Below, piece by piece: positions 1-9,528 of a stretch of 64,000 nt of DNA. The notes beneath the pieces were generated by a model. The model worked only from the letters and a program-made list of their open reading frames with translations. It did not search any database and had not been told where the DNA came from. The position numbers were made by a program, and so were the translations under genes. The DNA comes from Niastella sp. (GTDB lineage Bacteria; Bacteroidota; Bacteroidia; Chitinophagales; Chitinophagaceae): NCBI GenBank assembly GCA_016710595.1, contig JADJVM010000006.1, positions 241,501 through 305,500 of the forward strand. The letters run 5' to 3'. The first letter of the stretch is position 1. Every line of letters begins with the position of its first letter.

Positions 1-134
1 GGGGTAATGGTGAGCACTTCCGGTGGCTTTTGCTTTGTTGCTAAAATGAAAAAAGTCAAAAGCAAGAAGGCTACATCACACATCGCCGTCATATCTACGG
101 TCGTACTCTTACGGGGTAGCTTAGGTCTTGACAT
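1..134 (-). CDS. exbD: ExbD/TolR biopolymer transport protein (partial, N-terminus only)
   Basis: Only the first 44 codons lie in the window; the gene runs off the left edge. Reading from the ATG at 134 gives a short basic N-terminus followed by one hydrophobic segment starting near residue 19. Asp20, at the head of that helix (CDVAFLLLTFF), matches the membrane Asp of ExbD/TolR that carries protons with ExbB. It starts 59 nt after exbB on the same strand, the usual exbB-exbD order. The family call rests on this segment and the neighbour, since the periplasmic domain is not visible. Confidence 0.8.
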   Translation of the reverse strand, partial: MSRPKLPRKSTTVDMTAMCDVAFLLLTFFILATKQKPPEVLTIT

Positions 135-193
135 GATAAATTATTTATTGGTATTTACTATTTAGATGCATTTCTACTGATTCTTCACAAATA

Positions 194-1051
194 TTATTTG
201 TAAAGAGATGCAAAAGATTGCGTCAGCGTAAATCCTGATTCATCAATACCATACGTAATACCATCAATTCTAGTAGTAAATATATTATAGAATACAATCG
301 CTACGGCTGAGGTACCAATACCCAGCGCCGTGTTGTATAAGGCTTCTGCAATACCTACAGAAAGTTTGCTGGCTGCAGCGCCACCGCCACTATCTTCACC
401 CAGGGCAGCAAATGCACGTATCATTCCCATTACCGTTCCCAACAGCCCTACTAAGGTTGCAATAGAGGCAATGGTAGAAAGGAATACCAGGTTCTTTTCA
501 AGCATGGGCAGTTCAAGTGCTGTAGCTTCTTCTACTTCTTTTTGTATAGCCAATACTTTTTGTTCGGTAGAGAGTTCATTATTAGAGATCATATCCCGGT
601 AGCGATAAAGGCCGGCTTTCATTACATTACCAACGGAACCCTTTTGTTTATCACATTCTGCAATAGCAGCATCTACATTTTTATTGGCCAGGTTATATTG
701 CACTTTACGAATAAAGTCGGCATTATTACCAGTACCTGTGGCTTTAGAAATGGTAAGGAACCTTTCTACTACAAATGTAATCATGGTTAAAAACGTACCA
801 ATCAAAATAGGTACGATAATACCACCAAGGTACATCCGGCTCAATACGGTTTTGGGCTCATCCCTGTCTGGCCAGAAACCACCGTCTGTTCCATGTCCAA
901 AGTTGTCCGGATTTCCCAATACAAATCTCCAAAGAATGTAGCCTATGATAAGGCAAATTACAGGTGCCAGGAGCGAAATAATATTGCTCGATTTTTTTGC
1001 CTGAACCGTGGTTACCGGTTTAACTGTTGCAGTTGGTTTGATGTCTGCCAT
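194..1051 (-). CDS. exbB: MotA/TolQ/ExbB proton channel family protein
   Basis: 285 aa. A membrane helix lies near residues 25-45, a second near 75-100, a cytoplasmic charged stretch at about 105-185, then two long hydrophobic helices at about 185-215 and 235-260. The segment LVGLLGTVMGMIRAF is the hallmark of the MotA/TolQ/ExbB channel. ExbB forms the inner-membrane pentamer that, with ExbD, uses proton motive force to drive TonB and outer-membrane receptors. It is followed directly by exbD, while tonB lies 20 kb upstream on the same strand. The N-terminal extension before helix 1 is longer than in enterobacterial ExbB, as is common in Bacteroidota. Confidence 0.92.
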   Translation of the reverse strand: MADIKPTATVKPVTTVQAKKSSNIISLLAPVICLIIGYILWRFVLGNPDNFGHGTDGGFWPDRDEPKTVLSRMYLGGIIVPILIGTFLTMITFVVERFLTISKATGTGNNADFIRKVQYNLANKNVDAAIAECDKQKGSVGNVMKAGLYRYRDMISNNELSTEQKVLAIQKEVEEATALELPMLEKNLVFLSTIASIATLVGLLGTVMGMIRAFAALGEDSGGGAAASKLSVGIAEALYNTALGIGTSAVAIVFYNIFTTRIDGITYGIDESGFTLTQSFASLYK

Positions 1052-1245
1052 AAAAATTCAAATTTTAATAAGTGAAAATTAATTTGTTCGTTAAATTTCT
1101 GTTAGATTTAAATACATACTTATTTTTATAGGTTTGGATATAGAGCCAACAAGTTAATAAAATATTCCAAAGTTGAACCATTGTATGAAAAAATATTTTT
1201 TTAACTTTTTATAAAGGTTTGTTCAGTTTATTAAAAATCATCTAC

Positions 1246-2529
1246 CTATTCGTATCGTAAAGCCACTACCGGATCAAATTTAGATGCTTTATATGCCGGG
1301 TATAAACCTGCCACCAGGCCTGTGACGGTACAAACAAAAATGGCAATAATTACCCAGGCCCATGGAATTACAAACCCTGTTTTCAATAATACAGCCACAA
1401 GGTTCCCCACTAATATGCCTGCAATAATACCTGCCACGGCTCCCATAATGCTAATAAAAATGGATTCAAATAAGAATTGCAACTGAATATCCCTTCGGGT
1501 ACTCCCCAACGCTTTTGCCAAACCAATTTCCCGTGTTCGTTCATTTACGGCAACCAGCATAATATTCATCAGGCCAATTGCGGCGCCAATTAAAGTGATC
1601 AGGGCGATGCCAATCGTCCCTTTTTCTAAGAAACCAAGATTGGTAAGTAAAGATTCGGCGATACTATCGCTCTTTACAATTTCAAAATTATTTTCATCGG
1701 TTACCGGTAACCCCCTGATGGGCCGCATAATAGCCGTTGCTTCACCAATGGCCATATCCATCCGCTTAAGATCTTTTACCATTACAGATACGGTATAAGA
1801 TGTTCTGCTGGTTGCATACATACGGCGAACATTATTATATGGAATAATAACAATACGGCTGGTATTAAAAAAAGCGCTGGATCCTTTATCTTCTAAAACA
1901 GCAATTACTTTGTAAGGCACATGATCTGCATTAATTACTTTATCTACTGCCTTGGCAGGATTTTCAGGAAATAATTTTTCTGCCACCCCGCTCCCAATCA
2001 TACAAACCGGGGCGCCCGAGTTAATTTCTGTTTGTGTAAAATTTCTTCCATTTTGAATGTTATATCCATTTATTTCAAGATAATTTTCATCACTCCCAAA
2101 AATGTTTACATCGGGGTTTGTTTTTTTACTTCCATAGTTAGCAACAATACCAATGCCCCCTCTTAATGCAATACTTACAATAGCGCCGGGAAAATGAAAC
2201 CTTTCTTTAAATGTACTTGCCTGGTCAAATGTTAAGGGTAGCCCTTCATTGGACCTTTTTGCTTTTAATGCTGATTTTTTTTCAATACCACTGGTGGTAT
2301 TCCGTTGTCTGCCAATACGATTGTTTTGATCTTTATACCGGATGGTAAATGCATTGGCGCCCATGGTTGAGAAACTGGTGGTAAGGCTATTGGTAGCGGC
2401 TTGTATGGCAGTAATAATGAGGATGAGCGCAAAGATGCCCAACGCCATAATGATTACGGTAATAGCGGTACGTAATTTATTTCCTTTTACGTTTTTCCAG
2501 GAAAATGCCAGGGTGTCGTTAATCGTCAT
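1246..2529 (-). CDS. ABC transporter permease, MacB/FtsX family
   Basis: 427 aa. One membrane helix lies near residues 20-45, a large extracytoplasmic MacB-type domain spans roughly 50-300, and three C-terminal helices end in a cytosolic tail. The motif AVNERTREIGLAKALG between the second and third helices is diagnostic for FtsX/MacB permeases, which act in export or mechanotransmission rather than uptake. No ATPase gene is adjacent, so the partner must lie elsewhere. It follows nuoN by about 100 bp but is separated from it by a terminator. A one-mismatch promoter box (TATCTTTA on the minus strand, 2544-2551) suggests its own transcription. The substrate cannot be told. Confidence 0.88.
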   Translation of the reverse strand: MTINDTLAFSWKNVKGNKLRTAITVIIMALGIFALILIITAIQAATNSLTTSFSTMGANAFTIRYKDQNNRIGRQRNTTSGIEKKSALKAKRSNEGLPLTFDQASTFKERFHFPGAIVSIALRGGIGIVANYGSKKTNPDVNIFGSDENYLEINGYNIQNGRNFTQTEINSGAPVCMIGSGVAEKLFPENPAKAVDKVINADHVPYKVIAVLEDKGSSAFFNTSRIVIIPYNNVRRMYATSRTSYTVSVMVKDLKRMDMAIGEATAIMRPIRGLPVTDENNFEIVKSDSIAESLLTNLGFLEKGTIGIALITLIGAAIGLMNIMLVAVNERTREIGLAKALGSTRRDIQLQFLFESIFISIMGAVAGIIAGILVGNLVAVLLKTGFVIPWAWVIIAIFVCTVTGLVAGLYPAYKASKFDPVVALRYE

Positions 2530-2587
2530 ACTTGTAATTATCCTAAAGATAGGTAATTGCTATAAATTCATTAAACCAATAGGGCAC

Positions 2588-2609
2588 AAAAAAACCTGCA
2601 AGGCAGGCT
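2588..2609 (-). terminator. Intrinsic terminator after nuoN
   Basis: On the minus strand a CCTGC/GCAGG stem (2607-2603 with 2599-2595) with a 3-nt loop is followed by a run of T. It lies 20 nt past the nuoN stop and closes the complex I operon before the permease gene. Confidence 0.7.
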
Positions 2610-2628
2610 AAATATTTTTATAATAAGA

Positions 2629-4023
2629 TTAATGATATAACCAACCGATAATAATTTCGGGATAAGCGCCAATGATCAGGATGAGAGCACAGGTTACCAA
2701 TAACATGAACTTAAATGAAGCAGGTATTTTCTCATCGGTAAACACCCGGTTTTCGGCGGGTTCTTTAAAATACATTGCCTGGATGATCCTAAAATAATAG
2801 TAAGCGCTGGTTGCTGCAAATAATACTGCTACTACTACCAACCATTGGTAATGGCCATTTTGTAAAGCGGCTAATAATACATAGAATTTTGCGGTAAAGC
2901 CGGCAGTAAGCGGGATGCCCGTGAGCGAAAATAGAAATAATGCCCCGGCAAATGCCATTACAGGTTCTTTGCGGGCAAGTCCATTAAACCCATCAATTGT
3001 ATAATCATTGAGTTTTATAAGAATAGCAAAAATGCCAATAGTGGCTAAGCTGTAAGCTGCACTGTAAATCAATAGTCCTTCTTTTGCAGGGCCATTTAAT
3101 GCAAAAATTGCCAGTAACATAAACCCTGCCTGGGCTATACTGGAATATGCCAGCATCCGTTTCACACTTTGCTGAAAAATAGCGGTGATATTGCCGATGA
3201 GTAAGGTAAGCACGGTAAGGATCACTATTAGAATTTGCCAATCTTTTTGAATCGCTCCAAAGGAACCTTCAAACAACCGGATAAATGCAATAAAGCCACC
3301 CACTTTTACAATGGTTGCCATAAAGGAAGTGATCACAGTAGGCGCCCCATCATATACATCGGGCGTCCAAAAATGAAAGGGTGCGGCTGAAACTTTAAAT
3401 CCTAAAGCAACAATCATAAAAACAATACCCACCGTCATCATCACCGTAAGATGTTCTTTACCCGGTTGTATATGCTCCAAATAAAATGAACCATTGCTAT
3501 TGGCGCCATAAATAAATGCAATCCCCATTAAAAGCAAACCGGTAGAAAATGCACCCATCAAGAAATATTTGAGCGATGCTTCATTACTTTTTAAATTTGA
3601 TTTTTCGCTGCCGGTAAGAATGTATAAAGGAATTGACATGATTTCAATACCCAGGAAAAGCAATAATAATGTATCGAATGTAGCACACAAGGAAACGCCG
3701 CATAATACAAAAAAGATAAGTGCAAAATATTCAGCCACATGGTTTCCTATTTTTTCAAAATCTTTTCCATTCAGTAAAAAGAGTACCAGGGTACATATAT
3801 ATACAATACAAATAAAGGTAAGGCTGAAATTGCCCGTACGCAGCATATCTGTTTTATCAATATTAAACAACGGCAGCCCGCTATATAATTCCATACCGCT
3901 AAGCACCAAACCCAGTATTGCTCCGGCTATGGCAATATATTTTACCGACCCCCTGCTTTTTACAAATGCGCCGACAAACATTAAAACCACTCCCCACAGC
4001 GCTGAAAATACAATTGCATTCAT
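2629..4023 (-). CDS. nuoN: NADH-quinone oxidoreductase subunit N
   Basis: 464 aa, about 13-14 predicted membrane helices, close to the usual family length. It is one of three antiporter-like subunits of the complex I membrane arm and couples quinone reduction to proton pumping. The segment LGIEIMSIPLYIL carries the conserved helix-5 Glu. KVSAAPFHFWTPDVYDG is the classic loop/helix-7 signature of the proton_antipo_M family, with its Lys. It is the last gene of the nuo operon, 26 nt after nuoM and followed by a terminator. Confidence 0.96.
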   Translation of the reverse strand: MNAIVFSALWGVVLMFVGAFVKSRGSVKYIAIAGAILGLVLSGMELYSGLPLFNIDKTDMLRTGNFSLTFICIVYICTLVLFLLNGKDFEKIGNHVAEYFALIFFVLCGVSLCATFDTLLLLFLGIEIMSIPLYILTGSEKSNLKSNEASLKYFLMGAFSTGLLLMGIAFIYGANSNGSFYLEHIQPGKEHLTVMMTVGIVFMIVALGFKVSAAPFHFWTPDVYDGAPTVITSFMATIVKVGGFIAFIRLFEGSFGAIQKDWQILIVILTVLTLLIGNITAIFQQSVKRMLAYSSIAQAGFMLLAIFALNGPAKEGLLIYSAAYSLATIGIFAILIKLNDYTIDGFNGLARKEPVMAFAGALFLFSLTGIPLTAGFTAKFYVLLAALQNGHYQWLVVVAVLFAATSAYYYFRIIQAMYFKEPAENRVFTDEKIPASFKFMLLVTCALILIIGAYPEIIIGWLYH

Positions 4024-4049
4024 AATTTACTTTTCCAAATGTTTACTCA

Positions 4050-5540
4050 TTATATAGCTTTCAGCATTAAAATCTTTACGGCTTCTTTGGTTAATTCAAA
4101 GAAGGGTTCAGGATAAATCCCAATCATAAAGATTGCTACTATTACTATTGTAAAAACTAATTTCTCATAAATTCCCAGGTCTGTCATGTTTGCAGAAGCA
4201 GGTGAAGTTTCACCATAAAATATTTGCCTTACCATTCGCAAGGAATAAACAGCGGCTAATATGATACATACCAGGCCTGCGATAGCATACCATTTACCAT
4301 AAATAAATAAACCGCTAAACATCATATATTCCCCCACAAAACCATTGGTTAATGGAAGCGCAATATTTGCTAACACAATCAGTACAGTAAAGATGGTAAG
4401 TACCGGCGCCTTGTTGGCAATGCCGCCCAGTTCACTCATTTTACGCACATTCACTTTTCGTTCTAAAAATTCTACAATCATCCACATACCAATGATGTTG
4501 ATACCATGGCTAAACATTTGTACCATTACCCCTTTTACACTTATTTCATTCATGGCAAAAAGGGCAGCACACATTAACCCTATGTGAGCAATAGAAGAAT
4601 ATGCAACTAATTTTTTTAAATTATCCTGCACCATGGCCAGTAAACTGGCATATACCATTCCTGCCACGCAAAGTATGATCACAATTTTTGAAAAATGCTC
4701 ACTTGCCTGCGGAAACAATGGGAATAACCAGCGTATTACACCAAACAATCCCATTTTTACCATGATACCGCTTAGTACCATGGTAGTGGGCGTAAGGCTT
4801 TGATCGTAAGTATCGGGCTGCCAGGTATGAAAAGGAAATACGGGCATCTTAATCGCAAATGCCAGGAAAAATAACCAGAACATCCAGTTTTGTTGATTGG
4901 GCGTTAATACCGCCTGGTAAAAAGAATCAATCACAAAAGAATGGGATACAAAAGTGCCATCAGAAAATGTTCTGGCGGGTGTATGCAAATACACAAAGAT
5001 GATCCCGATAAGCATTAACAAGGATCCTGCAAAAGTGTACACAAAAAATTTAAATGTAGTTTGAATTCTGCGTTCGGCACCCCAACGGCTACATAAAAAA
5101 TATGCAGGGATCAATGCCAGTTCCCAGAAGAAATAAAACAATAAAGCATCCATTGAAACAAACACACCCATAATACCAGACATACAAAGCAACATCAACC
5201 CATAATAAGAAGATGCATCTTTAATATTTTTACGGTAGCTGGATGCAAATATGAGGGGGTAAGCCAGGGCTGTAAGTAAAGTAAGCAGCTTGCCGGTACC
5301 ATCTAAACCAAAATATAGACTGGCACCCAGGTATTTTAACCAATAATAAACTACATTATTATAAGCATAATATTCTTTACCAGTATAAGCCAGGCTTGCT
5401 ACTGATACAGCAAGTATGATAAGAGTTGTAAATAAGGCAATTTGCCGTACTGCATTCTCTTTTTTAATAAAGAAACAAAGTATGCCCGCAAGAAACGGTA
5501 GCCATACTAATAGTTCAGGAAAAGTAATAAAAGTTCCCAA
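4050..5540 (-). CDS. nuoM: NADH-quinone oxidoreductase subunit M
   Basis: 496 aa, about 14 membrane helices. An antiporter-like complex I subunit. LLFYFFWELALIPAYFL carries the conserved Glu of helix 5 and AIKMPVFPFHTWQPDTY is the subunit M signature containing the pumping Lys. It lies between nuoL (12 nt upstream) and nuoN (26 nt downstream). The full core is present with no break. Confidence 0.97.
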   Translation of the reverse strand: MGTFITFPELLVWLPFLAGILCFFIKKENAVRQIALFTTLIILAVSVASLAYTGKEYYAYNNVVYYWLKYLGASLYFGLDGTGKLLTLLTALAYPLIFASSYRKNIKDASSYYGLMLLCMSGIMGVFVSMDALLFYFFWELALIPAYFLCSRWGAERRIQTTFKFFVYTFAGSLLMLIGIIFVYLHTPARTFSDGTFVSHSFVIDSFYQAVLTPNQQNWMFWLFFLAFAIKMPVFPFHTWQPDTYDQSLTPTTMVLSGIMVKMGLFGVIRWLFPLFPQASEHFSKIVIILCVAGMVYASLLAMVQDNLKKLVAYSSIAHIGLMCAALFAMNEISVKGVMVQMFSHGINIIGMWMIVEFLERKVNVRKMSELGGIANKAPVLTIFTVLIVLANIALPLTNGFVGEYMMFSGLFIYGKWYAIAGLVCIILAAVYSLRMVRQIFYGETSPASANMTDLGIYEKLVFTIVIVAIFMIGIYPEPFFELTKEAVKILMLKAI

Positions 5541-5552
5541 TGCGCTAATTGT

Positions 5553-7463
5553 TTATAGAAATAATTGAATTATGAAAAATGCCAACATACCCAACACCAT
5601 CAGGAGAATGTAAACACCTACCTGCCCGCTTTGCAACCATCTTAGTTGCCGGGCGCCATAGTTTACTGTTTTACCCACTCCATTCACCAATCCATCTATT
5701 CCTTTCTTTTCAAAAATATTATTTAAAAAATTAGAAAAAGCAAATAGTGGCCTTACTAAAATAGAATCGTGAGTTTCATCTATATACCATTTATTTTCCA
5801 GCACTTTGCTCAATCCTTTTGCTTCTTCGTTTGTTTTTTGATATTTACTATATTTCATCCATGCCCATACCAGCATTACCAGGGCTACCCCTACCGAAAT
5901 GCCGATTAGTAAATATTCGGTACTGTGGCTTACAGGATGTTCTTTTAAAATTTTATTGCTTTCACTAAAAATAGGATCTAAAAATGTTTGCAGTTTATGG
6001 CCACCTTTCATCATAAATTCAGGAATACCAATAAAGCCGCCAAATAAAGATAGAATTGCCAAAATGATCAATGGAATGGTAATAACAGCAGGGCTTTCAT
6101 GCAAATGATCTTCCTGTGCCTGTGTACCCCTGAATTTTCCAAGAAACGTCATACCATATAAACGGAACATATAAAAAGCCGTCATGGCAGCGCCCAATAC
6201 ACCAATGGCCCAATACGCAGGGTGTGCGCCATAAGCTCCTGCAAGAATTTCATCTTTGCTAAAGAAACCGGAGAAAGGTGGCAGACCTGCAATGGCGAAA
6301 CATGCAATTAAAAAAGTAATGTGGGTAATCTTCATGTGTTTTTTAAGGCCGCCCATATTGCGCATATCTTGTTCACCACCCAGGGCATGAATTACACTTC
6401 CCGCTCCCAGGAATAATAAGGCTTTAAAGAATGCATGTGTCATTACATGAAATACGGCGCCTGTATAAGCGCCTACCCCAAGACCCAGGAACATATATCC
6501 TAACTGGCTCACAGTAGAATAAGCTAAAACTTTTTTAATATCATTTTGTTTTAAGGCAATGCTTGCTGCCAGGATTGCCGTAGTAAGGCCGATTATTGCC
6601 ACTACCCCCATGGTAACGGGTGCCAGGCTGTATAAAACATTACTGCGTGCAATCATATAGATACCGGCTGTAACCATGGTAGCTGCATGTATTAATGCAC
6701 TTACCGGCGTAGGGCCTGCCATGGCATCGGGAAGCCAGGTATATAAAGGAATTTGGGCGCTTTTGCCGGTAGCTCCTAACAGCAAGAACAAAGTGATCCA
6801 TTTAATATCAGTGGCCGTAAGTTTGGCCAGGTTTTCAGTTGAAAATACCTGGTCGTAACTCACCGTTCCCAGTTTATCAATCATCCAGAACAAAGCAATC
6901 AGGAATCCAAAATCACCAATCCGGTTCATAATAAATGCCTTGTTACCGGCCCTGGTAAAATCTTTATTCTTATACCAATAACCAATTAATAAATAAGAAC
7001 AAAGGCCTACCCCTTCCCAGCCCATAAACATAATTACATAATTACTGCCCATTACCAGCAACAGCATCGAAAACACGAAGAGATTGAGAAAGGAAAAATA
7101 TTTTGCAAAATCTTTAGCAGGTTCACCATGCATATAGGAAGTAGAGTACACATGAATTAGAAAACCAACCCCGGTTATGATGAGCAGGAATAAACTGCTT
7201 AACTGGTCCAGCTTAAAATCGAAACCGATCTTTAAATTATCAATATTGATAAAATCAAAATAATGAATAGTTGCAGTTTGGCCTTTCAGCACCTGGCAAA
7301 AAACCAAAATACTTATTACAAAAGAAAGAAAGACAACGGCGCTTCCTATAAATCCACTCATGCCTTTAGACAATACATTTCTTCCTCCCCCATTAATGAT
7401 AAAACCAATGAGTGGTAATACAGGAATAAGCCAGGCAAAATCAAAAATATTATTCATAAGCAT
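5553..7463 (-). CDS. nuoL: NADH-quinone oxidoreductase subunit L
   Basis: 636 aa, about 16 membrane helices plus a C-terminal amphipathic helix region, as expected for the distal antiporter subunit with its lateral piston helix. GWEGVGLCSYLLIGYW and GATGKSAQIPLYTWLPDAM are signature segments with the conserved Glu and Lys. The protein begins MLM, so an alternative start two codons in (7457) is equally possible. It is followed by nuoM after 12 nt and preceded by nuoK after 40 nt. Confidence 0.97.
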   Translation of the reverse strand: MLMNNIFDFAWLIPVLPLIGFIINGGGRNVLSKGMSGFIGSAVVFLSFVISILVFCQVLKGQTATIHYFDFINIDNLKIGFDFKLDQLSSLFLLIITGVGFLIHVYSTSYMHGEPAKDFAKYFSFLNLFVFSMLLLVMGSNYVIMFMGWEGVGLCSYLLIGYWYKNKDFTRAGNKAFIMNRIGDFGFLIALFWMIDKLGTVSYDQVFSTENLAKLTATDIKWITLFLLLGATGKSAQIPLYTWLPDAMAGPTPVSALIHAATMVTAGIYMIARSNVLYSLAPVTMGVVAIIGLTTAILAASIALKQNDIKKVLAYSTVSQLGYMFLGLGVGAYTGAVFHVMTHAFFKALLFLGAGSVIHALGGEQDMRNMGGLKKHMKITHITFLIACFAIAGLPPFSGFFSKDEILAGAYGAHPAYWAIGVLGAAMTAFYMFRLYGMTFLGKFRGTQAQEDHLHESPAVITIPLIILAILSLFGGFIGIPEFMMKGGHKLQTFLDPIFSESNKILKEHPVSHSTEYLLIGISVGVALVMLVWAWMKYSKYQKTNEEAKGLSKVLENKWYIDETHDSILVRPLFAFSNFLNNIFEKKGIDGLVNGVGKTVNYGARQLRWLQSGQVGVYILLMVLGMLAFFIIQLFL

Positions 7464-7503
7464 AATTAACCGGTAACTCTTTGTTAAAAGAAATTGCCGG
7501 CCG

Positions 7504-7836
7504 TTAGTTCTTTAACCTGTTTAAAAAATTCACATCTACGGAATGAATATTCCGATATAACATTACAATAATAGCCAATCCCACACTTACTTCAGCCGCT
7601 GCCACGATCATTATGAAAAAAACAAAAATTTGTGCATCGCTGGCATATGTTACCGAAGCTTTTGCAGCCGTACTCACGGCATGCATTTGAGAAAATGCTA
7701 CCAATAAAAGATTTACGGCATTGAGCATAAGCTCTACGCACATAAAAATAAGGATTGCATTCCTGCGGATCAATACGCCCACAATACCAATAGTAAATAA
7801 TATAAGCGATAAGGCGATATAAGCTTTAATGTCCAT
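7504..7836 (-). CDS. nuoK: NADH-quinone oxidoreductase subunit K
   Basis: 110 aa with three membrane helices, the normal size for NuoK/ND4L. MCVELMLNAVNLLLVAF carries the conserved membrane Glu of helix 2, part of the charged axis of complex I. It starts only 2 nt after the stop of the 184-aa secreted-protein gene, so the two are almost certainly co-transcribed and perhaps translationally coupled. Confidence 0.96.
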   Translation of the reverse strand: MDIKAYIALSLILFTIGIVGVLIRRNAILIFMCVELMLNAVNLLLVAFSQMHAVSTAAKASVTYASDAQIFVFFIMIVAAAEVSVGLAIIVMLYRNIHSVDVNFLNRLKN

Positions 7837-7838
7837 AA

Positions 7839-8393
7839 TTATAATTTCACATACAGGCCCACACCCATTGTTTGAGAGGCAGGGCCCACTGATAAAATAT
7901 CTTTAATTGATTTTGTAACCACTCCGTTAAAAATATCTACTGCTTTATACGAAGCTCCTTTTGTAAGGAATTTTACAATAAGCCCCGAGCCTATACTACT
8001 CAACCCGGCGGCCAGTGCAGTTTGATAGTCTGTTTTAGCTGCTTTACTTACGGCACGTATAGTGGCATAAGTAGTAATAGCGGCGCCGGTATAGCCCGCT
8101 ATTTTATAAATGGTTCTACCGGTACGGAAGGTATTGAACAATTTATTAGCCTTATCATTCTTTTTTAATCCAATGATCTCTGCCACTTTAAATATTTTTT
8201 CAATGGGTTGCTTGCCCAGGCTAAATTTTGGGGCAAAGCCTTTATCTACTTTCAAAACTTTTCCAAGTATTTGGTTAATATTTATCTGGCTAATATCAAT
8301 TTTATTAAGATCTATTTTATTGATATCTATTTGTGCCGATGCGGTGATAGATACACAAAAGGCAAAGAAGCTTAAACAGATTATTTTTTTCAC
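7839..8393 (-). CDS. Secreted protein of unknown function with pentad repeat, inside the nuo operon
   Basis: 184 aa, not recognised as a known family. Residues 1-20 form a clear type I signal peptide ending ASA-Q. Residues 22-41 are four pentads (IDINK, IDLNK, IDISQ, ININQ), a strict period of five. The rest holds a basic middle (about 45-95) and two small-residue hydrophobic stretches (about 98-115 and 125-145) that might cross or lie on a membrane. It sits 16 nt after nuoJ and 2 nt before nuoK on the same strand, so it is expressed with complex I. Nothing in the sequence shows a catalytic motif. An envelope protein carried in the operon, or an accessory or assembly factor, are both open possibilities. 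Confidence 0.75.
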   Translation of the reverse strand: MKKIICLSFFAFCVSITASAQIDINKIDLNKIDISQININQILGKVLKVDKGFAPKFSLGKQPIEKIFKVAEIIGLKKNDKANKLFNTFRTGRTIYKIAGYTGAAITTYATIRAVSKAAKTDYQTALAAGLSSIGSGLIVKFLTKGASYKAVDIFNGVVTKSIKDILSVGPASQTMGVGLYVKL

Positions 8394-8409
8394 ATTGTTT
8401 TCTTTACGA

Positions 8410-8910
8410 TTAAGAATCTTTTTTTCCTATTACCACGGCTCCTACCATAGCGCTTAAAAATAATACACTGCTAATTTCAAAAGGCAGTACATATTTTGTA
8501 AATAATGTCATTCCTAAAACATGGATCAACCCCCCATCACCGGTTTTTAAAAGTACCGGATTCGCTTGCTGTACATTCATAAATGCCGATAATAAAACCA
8601 ACAATAAACTGCCTCCCGAAATAATAGCAATCAGGCGCAGCCTGTAATTTTTAACGGGTTCATTATCTGCATTCAAATTCATAAGCATTACCACAAAAAG
8701 AAATAATACCATGATGGCGCCTGCATATACAATAATATTTACAACGGCCAAAAATTGTGCATTTAATAAAACATAATGCCCGGAAATAGAAAAGAATACC
8801 ACGATTAGCCACAGAATACTTTTTACCGGGTTTTTGCTCAGCATCATCATGAGGGCGCTGCCCACAGAAAGAATGCTTAATAAAATAAATAATATAGTTT
8901 GAATATTCAT
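8410..8910 (-). CDS. nuoJ: NADH-quinone oxidoreductase subunit J
   Basis: 166 aa, five membrane helices, normal for NuoJ/ND6. NIIVYAGAIMVLFLFVVML is the family signature around helix 3, which contains the pi-bulge important for coupling. It is preceded by nuoI (24 nt gap). The normal next gene, nuoK, is displaced by the inserted 184-aa secreted-protein gene. Confidence 0.95.
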   Translation of the reverse strand: MNIQTILFILLSILSVGSALMMMLSKNPVKSILWLIVVFFSISGHYVLLNAQFLAVVNIIVYAGAIMVLFLFVVMLMNLNADNEPVKNYRLRLIAIISGGSLLLVLLSAFMNVQQANPVLLKTGDGGLIHVLGMTLFTKYVLPFEISSVLFLSAMVGAVVIGKKDS

Positions 8911-8934
8911 ATCAGTTCTCTGAAAATTATTCGC

Positions 8935-9492
8935 TTAGTCTTTTTGTTTTTTTTGACTTGCCCGGTTTCCCAATGCTTTTTTATATGCTTCAGGATCTTC
9001 TTTTGGATCCGGAATAAGCAAATCTTCTTTTTTATATATAAACTGTGAACGCAAATAATCTGAAGGCATAAAAGATTCACTTAAATAAATCGCATCTTTA
9101 GGACAGGCATCTTCGCAAAAACCACAGAATATACAACGGAGCATATTGATTTCATATTTTGCTGCATATTTTTCTTCCCGGTATAAATGTTCTTCACCCG
9201 GAAGCCTTTCTGCGGCTTCCATGGTAATCGCTTCTGCCGGGCATGCCACTGCACATAACCCGCAAGCGGTACAATTTTCTCTCCCTTCTTCATCCCTGTT
9301 TAAAATGTGTAACCCTCTAAACACCGGGCTGAAAGGCCTGGTCTTTTCAGGAAATTGTATGGTAGGGTTCTTTTTAAAAATGTGGCTAAAGGTAATGCCC
9401 ATCCCTTTTGCAATGGCAGGGATATACATTTTTTCCCAAATCGTCATTGGCGACCTATCTACTGGCTGGAATCTGTTTGTTAATGACTGCAT
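8935..9492 (-). CDS. nuoI: NADH-quinone oxidoreductase subunit I
   Basis: 185 aa. Two 4Fe-4S motifs are intact: Cys74, 77, 80, 84 and Cys120, 123, 126, 130 (CxxCxxCxxxCP in each). These hold clusters N6a and N6b, which pass electrons from the peripheral arm towards NuoB. The N-terminus holds an amphipathic stretch that docks on the membrane arm. The Lys-rich C-terminus lies beyond the ferredoxin fold. Located between nuoH and nuoJ in standard order. Confidence 0.97.
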   Translation of the reverse strand: MQSLTNRFQPVDRSPMTIWEKMYIPAIAKGMGITFSHIFKKNPTIQFPEKTRPFSPVFRGLHILNRDEEGRENCTACGLCAVACPAEAITMEAAERLPGEEHLYREEKYAAKYEINMLRCIFCGFCEDACPKDAIYLSESFMPSDYLRSQFIYKKEDLLIPDPKEDPEAYKKALGNRASQKKQKD

Positions 9493-9528
9493 AAGGTTAA
9501 AGTTTGCAAAAATATGATTAATCGTATC

